Source: Vagococcus acidifermentans (GTDB lineage Bacteria; Bacillota; Bacilli; Lactobacillales; Vagococcaceae). Taken from it: a stretch of 64,000 bases of DNA. Each line of letters opens with the position of its first letter. The first letter of the stretch is position 1. Made by a program: the position numbers and the translations under genes. The notes under the pieces are model-generated. The model ran no database searches. It saw only the letters and a list, made by a program, of their open reading frames with translations, and was not told the origin of the DNA. The stretch lies in contig NZ_NGKC01000001.1 of assembly GCF_003987655.1 (NCBI RefSeq), positions 124,001 to 188,000 on the forward strand, in the 5' to 3' direction. Of this stretch, positions 45,051-52,172 are shown piece by piece.

Positions 45051-45407
45051 CTAATCTTCGATGACCTTTTTTAACACCTCAGCATGGTTTGCCGGCAGCA
45101 GTTTGGCAGCCGTTATCAGCGTGACCGGTTGTGTTTGAAGCTTGTCTAGGAGCGACTCCTTCCAAGCGGGAAAAGCGGGATTAGCGGCCAGCTCCTGCCG
45201 ATATGCGGTGTCGAAATGTTGCCAATCAATCTGCTGTTGATGGAGCTTTTTTCTCAAAAAGGCTGACGGGGTGAATGGTTTGGCCCATTCATCCAAGGCC
45301 GCATCGGCTTTCGCTACCCCGCGCGGCCATAAGCGGTCGACCAGTACCCGGTAGCCGTCTGCCGGGTCACGCGGGTCGTAGATGCGTTTAATGTTAATTT
45401 TTTCCAT
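45051..45407 (-). CDS. DUF488-family protein (YeaO-like)
   Basis: This 118-residue protein matches the short DUF488/YeaO family: 'IKRIYDPRDPADGYRVLVDRLWPRGVAK' pattern at the N terminus (here split over residues 6-33) and 'LDEWAKPFTPSAFLRKK'. The conserved Arg/Asp/Trp-Pro-Arg-Gly cluster suggests an enzyme, but no activity is established. It may form a unit with the glycosylase gene, which ends 58 bases further along the same strand. Confidence 0.85.
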   Translation of the reverse strand: MEKINIKRIYDPRDPADGYRVLVDRLWPRGVAKADAALDEWAKPFTPSAFLRKKLHQQQIDWQHFDTAYRQELAANPAFPAWKESLLDKLQTQPVTLITAAKLLPANHAEVLKKVIED

Positions 45408-45464
45408 AGTCAGCTTTCCCCTTTATTTAGGATGATAACGATGTCGTCCGCCTGAATTTTGGCA

Positions 45465-46106
45465 TCAAAGCTGCAGCTTGGCGCCGTGTAAAAAAGAGGC
45501 TTGCCAGCTCCGGTCGTTTGTTAAATGCTGTTTGCCGAACACATCAATCAAACCGTGAAACTCCTGGGCATCAAGAACGGAAAAATTCTGCGGCAGACGT
45601 ATCAGGTCTTTGACGGATTGATATGTATCAGCATGGGCTACACCTAAACGTGTCAAAAATTTCCGGGCATAATTGTCGGCGATAAAGACGGGATAGTCAA
45701 AGACATACAGCAGCAGGACATCGGCTGTTTCGTTCCCGATGCCGAACAAAGTCAGCAGCTCTGAACGCAGAGACGTCTGGTACGCTTGCCTGATGGCGGC
45801 CAAATCGAACGCATGCCGTTCCAGCCAGCGGAAAACGTCTGTGATTGCGCGGCTCTTGTTGCGGTAAAAACCGCTTGGGCGGATTGCCTCCTGCAATGTC
45901 TCAATAGACAAAGCAGAAACGGCCTCTGGGTCAAAACCCGTCAGCGTATCCAGACGCTGAAGCGACTGTGTCACGTTTTGCCAGTTTGTGTTTTGCACGA
46001 GGATGGCGCCCAGTATGATTTCCCATTTGCTGTCCGCCGGCCACCAGCCCTGCGGTCCCATTTCCCGCAGCATTTTATGAAATAACTGTTCAACGGTCAA
46101 ATTCAT
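45465..46106 (-). CDS. HhH-GPD base-excision DNA glycosylase lacking the iron-sulfur cluster (MagIII/Nth-like)
   Basis: This 213-residue endonuclease III-superfamily protein has 'WEIILGAILVQNTNWQNV' and the helix-hairpin-helix 'LLTLFGIGNETADVLLLYVFDYPVF' (residues ~117-141), followed by the catalytic Asp in 'IADNYARKFL'. The protein ends without the Cys-x6-Cys-x2-Cys-x5-Cys cluster of Nth, like 3-methyladenine glycosylase III. A role in alkylation repair is inferred. An extended -10 (TGTTATAAT on the minus strand, 46144-46152) lies just upstream. Confidence 0.82.
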   Translation of the reverse strand: MNLTVEQLFHKMLREMGPQGWWPADSKWEIILGAILVQNTNWQNVTQSLQRLDTLTGFDPEAVSALSIETLQEAIRPSGFYRNKSRAITDVFRWLERHAFDLAAIRQAYQTSLRSELLTLFGIGNETADVLLLYVFDYPVFIADNYARKFLTRLGVAHADTYQSVKDLIRLPQNFSVLDAQEFHGLIDVFGKQHLTNDRSWQASFLHGAKLQL

Positions 46107-46427
46107 CAGCGCTCTCTCCTTTATCCGGCTGCTTGCTGTTTCAATTATAACAAGTTTGCAGCTGTCTGTCCGCCCTTGCTTTCAGAAACAATATTGCGTT
46201 TGTTATCCAATGAGCGAAAACATCAGTTTTGTTTACCAGCCGGCAAGCGGACTAGTCTCATGGTATTTCAGGCAATTTTGGACAACAGCGTTTTTTGAGT
46301 CGAAAAATCCCGACCGCCTTTTTTTCAGCGCAAAACACGATTTGATAATCACAGCCATGCTTTCTGATGTAAAATTGTGATGTTAAAAAACCAACGGTAA
46401 TAAAACAAGGCAGGAAGGATGAATGAT
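46107..46427. other. Gene-free stretch between the glycosylase and lipoyl genes
   Basis: This ~320-base divergent region holds the minus-strand extended -10 of the glycosylase gene at 46144-46152. On the plus strand I see only weak promoter candidates (TGTAAAAT near 46368). No strong hairpin or repeat stands out; the short open frame at 46156-46380 lacks a ribosome site and looks like noise. Confidence 0.4.
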
Positions 46428-46673
46428 ATGAAACAGCAAGTGACCTATCCTCAACTAAGTCAAAAAAGCGACAAAGGGATGCTCGTTGCCTGGCACAAAG
46501 AAGTTGGTCAACCTGTTACCGCCGGCGAAGTGCTTTATGAAGTCGAAACAGAAAAAGCAGTTCATCAAATTGAAAGTCTGTATTCAGGCATCTTGGCGGA
46601 AGTATTGAAAGAAGAAGGCGAGGAACTAACCAACGGTGACATTCTCGCGCTGATTGAAGAGGTGGTATCATGA
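46428..46673 (+). CDS. Free-standing lipoyl-domain protein
   Basis: This 81-residue protein is nothing but a biotinyl/lipoyl-attachment domain of the 2-oxo-acid dehydrogenase E2 type: 'YPQLSQKSDKGMLVAWHKEVG' at the N terminus and the attachment hairpin 'VETEKAVHQIES' near residues 39-50, with the target Lys in 'TEKAV'. No E2 catalytic domain follows. It overlaps lipA by four bases (ATGA), and lipA overlaps lplA in the same way. I start at the ATG at 46428, 10 bases after GGAAGG. It may serve as the dedicated scaffold on which octanoyl or lipoyl groups are built and handed on. Confidence 0.82.
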   Translation: MKQQVTYPQLSQKSDKGMLVAWHKEVGQPVTAGEVLYEVETEKAVHQIESLYSGILAEVLKEEGEELTNGDILALIEEVVS

Positions 46674-47521
46674 GAGAAAAGCCAGTCATCCGGTTCAATG
46701 AACAGAAAACCAGTGAAATGAAACAACTGATGAAAGACCTGACGCTGCATACCGTCTGCGCAGAGGCGACTTGTCCGAATTTAGGCGAGTGTTTCAGCAG
46801 CGGCACAGCCACGTTCATGATTTTAGGCAGCCACTGCTCGCGGAACTGCCGGTTTTGTGATGTGACGTTCGGCAACATGCAGCCCGTCAATCCCAAAGAA
46901 CCGCAAAATCTGGCAGAAGCAGTGGAAAAACTGGGTTTGAACCATGTCGTCGTGACCAGCGTTGCCAGAGATGACTTGCCGGACGGCGGCGCCTCGCAGT
47001 TTGCCGAGACGATTCAGGCAATCCGGGCGAAAAACGCCGACACGACAGTGGAAGTGCTGATTCCCGATTTGATGGGAGATACGGAAGCGCTGGATGCGGT
47101 CATCGCCGCCAAGCCGGAAATCATCAATCATAATATCGAAACAGTGCGCCGTCTGTCTCCGTTTATCCGGCATCGGGCAACGTACGACCGGTCGCTGTCG
47201 GTACTGGCATATGTCAAAGAACAGGCGCCGGACATTTTTACCAAATCAGGTTTGATGCTCGGACTGGGCGAAACTGAAGAGGAAGTCTTGACCGCCATGG
47301 ATGACTGTCTGGCAGCAGGCGTCGACTTTTTCACTATCGGTCAATACTTGCAGCCGTCCAAGAAGCATTTTCCGTTAAAAGAGTATGTTTCTTTGCGGCA
47401 ATTCGGAAAATACCGCCGGGAAGGTATGAAGAAAGGCTTTAAATTTATTGCCAGCTCGCCTCAGGTGCGCAGTTCTTACAAAGCACTGGAGGCTTACCAA
47501 AAAGGAGTTATGCAGCCATGA
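46670..47521 (+). CDS. lipA: LipA, lipoyl synthase (radical SAM)
   Basis: This 283-residue enzyme inserts two sulfurs into a protein-bound octanoyl chain. Both iron-sulfur clusters are evident: auxiliary cluster Cys in 'CAEATCPNLGEC' and radical SAM CxxxCxxC in 'CSRNCRFCD', and the C-terminal 'QVRSSYKALEAY' provides the conserved RSSY serine ligand. 'VTSVARDDLPDGGA' is typical. lipA is absent from many Lactobacillales, which scavenge lipoate, so its presence is informative. It is coupled to the lipoyl-domain gene and lplA. Confidence 0.95.
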   Translation: MREKPVIRFNEQKTSEMKQLMKDLTLHTVCAEATCPNLGECFSSGTATFMILGSHCSRNCRFCDVTFGNMQPVNPKEPQNLAEAVEKLGLNHVVVTSVARDDLPDGGASQFAETIQAIRAKNADTTVEVLIPDLMGDTEALDAVIAAKPEIINHNIETVRRLSPFIRHRATYDRSLSVLAYVKEQAPDIFTKSGLMLGLGETEEEVLTAMDDCLAAGVDFFTIGQYLQPSKKHFPLKEYVSLRQFGKYRREGMKKGFKFIASSPQVRSSYKALEAYQKGVMQP

Positions 47522-48522
47522 TTGTCATCGACACGCAGCAAACAGGCGCACCGTATCATTTTGCGCTGGAACAATATCTTTGCGAGCAAAAGCGTTTTGA
47601 CGACACGGTGTTTTTTCTGTGGCAAACACCGCCGACGGTCATGCTGGGCAATTTCCAAAACAGTTTTCAGGAAGTGAATGCCGAAGCGGCAGCGGCCGAC
47701 GGTGTTGCAGTGACCCGCCGGCTGACTGGCGGCGGCACGATTTATACAGACATGAACAGTTTCCAGTTCAGCTTCATCAAAAAAGGTGTCAGCGAGACCA
47801 TTGATTTCAGCCGCTATTTAGACATCATCGTTGCTGCACTGGGGAAACTGGGTGTGACGGCTGTGTACAACAGCCGCAACGACTTGACCATTGAGGGCAG
47901 AAAAGTTTCAGGCAACGCCCAGAGTGCCCGTGCCGGCTATACATTGCATCACGGTTCCCTATTGTATCACGTGGACTTTTCCAAAATGACCCGCTACTTG
48001 ACACCGCCGCCGTACAAGCTGGTATCAAAAGGCATCACGTCTGTCAGGGAGCGGACAGCGAACATCCGCGACTTTCTGCCTGAGAAACAATCGGCAGCTG
48101 ACTTTTACCACACGCTGATGGACTTGATTATCGCAGAAAACGACGTGGCAACTTACCGTCTGACAGCAGACGACCAGCAGCAAGTCAAACAGCTGGCCGA
48201 AGAAAAATTTTGCAGCTGGGACTGGACGTACGGCAAAAATCCGCATTTCAACTTGCAGAAATTAAAAAAATGTCCGGGCGGCTGGCTGGACATTCAGCTG
48301 AGCGTGACCCGCGGCATGATTGAAGCGTGTCAGCTGTCCGGTGATTTTTTCGCCCTGCATGATGTCAGTCTGCTGCAGGACGCGTTAAAAGGCGTCCCCT
48401 TTGAGCAATCGGCAGTCGAAGCGGCACTGGCGCCTGAATTGTTTTCCCGTGCCGGCCTGTATCAGATAACTAAAAACGATGTCATCGACTGTCTGTTTTC
48501 AGCAGACGATCAGCCAGTTTAA
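47518..48522 (+). CDS. lplA: LplA-type lipoate-protein ligase
   Basis: This 334-residue ligase activates lipoate or octanoate and attaches it to lipoyl domains. It has 'QTPPTVMLGNFQNSFQEV', the lipoyl-binding 'VTRRLTGGGTIYTD' and 'NDLTIEGRKVSGNAQ' with the active-site lysine. The C-terminal accessory domain is present, as in full-length LplA. In this operon it could charge the small lipoyl protein with octanoate for LipA, or transfer from it. The start overlaps the lipA stop by four bases. Confidence 0.92.
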   Translation: MIVIDTQQTGAPYHFALEQYLCEQKRFDDTVFFLWQTPPTVMLGNFQNSFQEVNAEAAAADGVAVTRRLTGGGTIYTDMNSFQFSFIKKGVSETIDFSRYLDIIVAALGKLGVTAVYNSRNDLTIEGRKVSGNAQSARAGYTLHHGSLLYHVDFSKMTRYLTPPPYKLVSKGITSVRERTANIRDFLPEKQSAADFYHTLMDLIIAENDVATYRLTADDQQQVKQLAEEKFCSWDWTYGKNPHFNLQKLKKCPGGWLDIQLSVTRGMIEACQLSGDFFALHDVSLLQDALKGVPFEQSAVEAALAPELFSRAGLYQITKNDVIDCLFSADDQPV

Positions 48523-48528
48523 CCGGAA

Positions 48529-48564
48529 ACAAATGAGAGACAACTCTCATTTGTTTTTATTTTT
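48529..48564 (+). terminator. Terminator of the lipoyl operon
   Basis: CAAATGAGAG / CTCTCATTTG with loop ACAA, then TTTTTATTTTT. Confidence 0.92.
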
Positions 48565-48621
48565 GGCGAAAAGTGCTAAAATACAGCAGTGGATATTTGA
48601 AAAGAAAGAGTGACAACAAAG

Positions 48622-49656
48622 ATGACATTGACAACTTCAGATTTTGATTTCGATTTGCCGGAAGAGCTGATTGCACAGACGCCGCTTGCCGACCGGGCAG
48701 CATCCCGTCTGCTGGTATTGGACAAAGCAACCGGCAACATTGCCGATAAACAATTTAGCGACATTCTGGATGAACTCAATCCGGGAGATGCGTTAGTGAT
48801 GAACGACACGCGGGTTCTGCCGGCTCGTTTGCATGGCGAAAAACCGGACACCGGCGGCCATCTGGAAGTACTGCTTTTGATGAACACGTCCGGCGACCGT
48901 TGGGAAACACTGATAAAACCTGCAAGAAGAGCAAAAGCCGGCACGCGCATTTCGTTCGGCGACGGCAGACTGCAAGCCGTCGTGGTCGAAGAATTGGCGC
49001 ACGGCGGACGGATCATCGAATTTTCATACAGCGGTGTGTTTCTGGAAATACTGGAGTCGCTCGGCGAAATGCCTTTGCCGCCGTACATCAAAGAACGTCT
49101 GGCCGATCAGGAGCGCTACCAGACCGTTTATGCGAAGGAAAACGGTTCGGCTGCTGCACCGACAGCCGGCTTGCATTTTACAGAAGACTTGCTGACTGCC
49201 ATTCAGGAGAAAGGGGTCAAGCTGGTGTATTTGACACTGCACGTCGGCTTGGGGACTTTCCGTCCGGTGAGCGTGGAAAACATTGACGAACACCAGATGC
49301 ACAGCGAGTTTTACCGTCTGACTGAGGAAGCCGCCGCCATACTGAACGATGTCAAGGACCAAGGCGGCCGGATTATTGCTGTCGGGACGACTTCGATTCG
49401 CACACTGGAAACGATCGGGTCGAAATATGACGGCAAACTATGTGCCGACAGCGGCTGGACGGATATTTTTATTAAACCGGGCTATACATTTAAAGTAGTG
49501 GATGCTTTTTCCACAAACTTTCATCTGCCGATGTCCACATTGATCATGCTGGTCAGCGCCTTTGCCGGCAGAGAACAAGTCATGGCGGCGTACGAGCATG
49601 CGGTGGCGGAAAGATACCGGTTCTTCAGCTTCGGCGATGCAATGTTCGTGAAATAA
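48622..49656 (+). CDS. queA: QueA, S-adenosylmethionine:tRNA ribosyltransferase-isomerase
   Basis: This 344-residue enzyme adds the epoxycyclopentane ring from SAM to preQ1 in tRNA, making epoxyqueuosine. Signatures are '[17 protein letters not shown]', '[14 protein letters not shown]', '[17 protein letters not shown]' and '[12 protein letters not shown]'. I start at the ATG at 48622, giving the usual N terminus; GTG at 48610 is possible. Its partner Tgt is encoded 470 bases downstream, with a minus-strand RNA candidate in between. Confidence 0.95.
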   Translation: MTLTTSDFDFDLPEELIAQTPLADRAASRLLVLDKATGNIADKQFSDILDELNPGDALVMNDTRVLPARLHGEKPDTGGHLEVLLLMNTSGDRWETLIKPARRAKAGTRISFGDGRLQAVVVEELAHGGRIIEFSYSGVFLEILESLGEMPLPPYIKERLADQERYQTVYAKENGSAAAPTAGLHFTEDLLTAIQEKGVKLVYLTLHVGLGTFRPVSVENIDEHQMHSEFYRLTEEAAAILNDVKDQGGRIIAVGTTSIRTLETIGSKYDGKLCADSGWTDIFIKPGYTFKVVDAFSTNFHLPMSTLIMLVSAFAGREQVMAAYEHAVAERYRFFSFGDAMFVK

Positions 49657-49693
49657 AAAAAGAAAGCCAAGTTTCTCGACGGACTTGGCTTTC
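49654..49693 (-). terminator. Terminator of the minus-strand RNA between queA and tgt
   Basis: GAAAGCCAAGT / ACTTGGCTTTC (49683-49693 with 49662-49672) with a 10-base loop; on the minus strand it is followed by seven T. On the plus strand no T-run follows, so it is oriented for minus-strand transcription even though no minus-strand protein gene lies upstream. Confidence 0.85.
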
Positions 49694-49982
49694 CTGGTTT
49701 GCGGAAGGCTCAGGTGCTATTAGTAGAACAGTGTCAATCGGCTACATGCAAAGTCTGTGAATTTCTTAAAACAAAATACGTCATTTCCAAAGGCATCAAT
49801 TTATGTTGCTACTTACCAGTTTTCCAACTCATTAACAGCATGTCTCACTTATCCGAATCTTACATACAAAGGTGCTAAACAAGCTTTACATGTGTCCTCA
49901 CAGTGAAATTGATGGTTGAATACATATGTTGTGCTACTCGAGAAATGTCACGCTAACAGAACCTGAGTTGTTCCTTCCTTCC
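49654..49982 (-). ncRNA. Candidate structured non-coding RNA between queA and tgt, ~330 nt
   Basis: The minus strand has a promoter (TTGCAA-18-TATACT, 49989-50018) and a terminator ~330 bases later. Between them the ends pair: CTCAGGT-CTGTTAG near the 5' end (about 49953-49967) with CTAATAG-ACCTGAG near the 3' end (about 49709-49723), plus an outer GGAAGG/CCTTCC. Nested inside are CATTTCT/GGAAATG with CGT/ACG, CATCAATTT (49906-49914) with AAATTGATG (49794-49802), ACATGTAAAG (49884-49893) with CTTTGTATGT (49862-49871), and ATGCTGTT/AGCAACAT. No reading frame of note exists. It does not show RNase P, tmRNA, SRP or T-box signatures. I do not recognise the family. Confidence 0.7.
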
Positions 49983-49988
49983 AACTAG

Positions 49989-50018
49989 AGTATACCACCT
50001 CGTTGAGAGCGTTTGCAA
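49989..50018 (-). promoter_or_regulatory. Promoter of the queA-tgt intergenic RNA
   Basis: On the minus strand TTGCAA (50013-50018), 18 bases, TATACT (49989-49994). Confidence 0.7.
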
Positions 50019-50066
50019 AAGAAGTGCTCCGAGTGCTGCAAGTAGAAAAAAACGGCACACCGTGCT

Positions 50067-50095
50067 TGCTTTTTTTCCAATGTGTCGGTTATTAT
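50067..50095 (+). promoter_or_regulatory. tgt promoter
   Basis: TTGCTT (50067-50072), 17 bases, TATTAT (50090-50095). It is divergent from the RNA promoter ~50 bases away. Confidence 0.6.
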
Positions 50096-50117
50096 AGTAA
50101 GGATGCAAAAGTATTAG

Positions 50118-51278
<1,161 letters not shown>

Positions 51279-51359
51279 AAAAAAGATAAATAAACTAGTG
51301 AAATTGCTGGAAGTTTGATACAGTTAACAATGACATATAGAGAAGGAGAGTGTTATTAA

Positions 51360-51695
51360 GTGGAAGCATTTATATTACCGTTGATTCTTATCGGCGGAAT
51401 GATGTTTTTTATGACTCGTTCACAAAAAAAGCAGCAGCAGCAGCGCGAGGATTTGCTGAATAGTATGGAGATCGGCAGTGAAGTGGTGACGATTGGCGGA
51501 CTGCACGGGGTTCTGCATGAAATTTTAACAGAAAAAGGCACAGTCGTCTTGGACTGTGAAGGTATTTTCCTGGAGTATGACAGAAGTGCGATTCGTACAG
51601 TAAAGGCGCCTCAAGCACCGCAGGAAGTCGAAGAAGACACGGTTCAACTTGATGAACAGCAAGAAGAAACAGCATCAGGGAACGAAGAGGAATAA
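51360..51695 (+). CDS. yajC: YajC, preprotein translocase accessory subunit
   Basis: This 111-residue protein has one N-terminal membrane helix (residues 3-18), a basic 'RSQKKQQQQREDLLNSMEIG' segment and the YajC beta domain ('GSEVVTIGGLHGVLHEI'). The C-terminal tail is very acidic. YajC associates with SecDF; those genes are not in the window. A GTG start follows AGAAGGAGAG. tgt-yajC order is common. Confidence 0.93.
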   Translation: MEAFILPLILIGGMMFFMTRSQKKQQQQREDLLNSMEIGSEVVTIGGLHGVLHEILTEKGTVVLDCEGIFLEYDRSAIRTVKAPQAPQEVEEDTVQLDEQQEETASGNEEE

Positions 51696-51701
51696 GTTAA
51701 G

Positions 51702-51733
51702 GAAAGAAGAAAATCGGCTGGTTTTCTTCTTTC
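51702..51733 (+). terminator. Hairpin between yajC and the ComN-like gene
   Basis: A perfect 12-bp inverted repeat GAAAGAAGAAAA / TTTTCTTCTTTC with an 8-base loop. No clean T-run follows, but the 3' arm is itself T-rich; it may attenuate read-through. Confidence 0.45.
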
Positions 51734-51764
51734 GTGTCACTGGAAGAAAAGAGCTGGATGGTTG

Positions 51765-52040
51765 ATGAGGGAAAATAAACTGACTTGGAAGGAGCGGTTC
51801 GTGCTGCGCCGGGATGTTCAGCGGAAAAAAAGAGCGCTGGACAGCAGCGGGTATCACTATATCACTGAGGAAGACATCTACGACTACTTGCTGCATTACC
51901 GCTGGAAATCAGGGAAGCCGGCAACGCTTAAAGTCATGAAAGACGACATCAGGCAGTTTACTGCGAACGATTTTTTTGATTACCAGCAAATCAAGGCGAT
52001 GACCGCCGTAACAATTGAAGATATCAGCGAATTATTTTAA
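51765..52040 (+). CDS. ComN-like post-transcriptional regulator
   Basis: This 91-residue protein resembles the ComN/YrzD family ('post-transcriptional regulator'): Trp-containing N-terminal helix, 'SGYHYITEEDIYDYLLHYRW' and 'ATLKVMKDDIRQFTANDFFDY'. In Bacillus ComN influences comE mRNA localisation and competence, and lies near yajC/secDF as here. The start is the ATG at 51765; an in-frame TTG one codon earlier is less likely. Assignment rests on motif shape and position. Confidence 0.7.
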   Translation: MRENKLTWKERFVLRRDVQRKKRALDSSGYHYITEEDIYDYLLHYRWKSGKPATLKVMKDDIRQFTANDFFDYQQIKAMTAVTIEDISELF

Positions 52041-52098
52041 AGAAGATGTGACAGTCTTCTTTTTTTTGGAAAAAACGTGAAAATTATCACAAAAGGTA

Positions 52099-52149
52099 TT
52101 TACAAATGCGGAAAAAAGGTGTATGATAATTTTGTGAAATAGATAACAG
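52099..52149 (+). promoter_or_regulatory. adhE promoter with a Rex-like operator
   Basis: TTTACA (52099-52104), 17 bases and TATGAT (52122-52127) form the promoter. TTGTGAAATAGATAACAG (52132-52149) just downstream has a perfect left half of the Rex site TTGTGAnnnnnnTCACAA and 4 of 6 in the right half. Rex control of adhE by NADH/NAD is common in Firmicutes; here it is inferred. Confidence 0.45.
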
Positions 52150-52172
52150 ACTATTCAGGAGGAGAATAAAAT

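Noticed and set aside
46156-46380. Plus-strand 74-codon frame upstream of the lipoyl gene
   Set aside because: No ribosome site, no recognisable domain and poor codon pattern; the region is the divergent promoter stretch.
49654-49982. tmRNA, RNase P or T-box identity for the queA-tgt RNA
   Set aside because: No tRNA-like 3' end or tag frame, no GAGGAAAGTCC-type RNase P core, no TGGNACCGCG antiterminator motif, and no downstream gene on the same strand.
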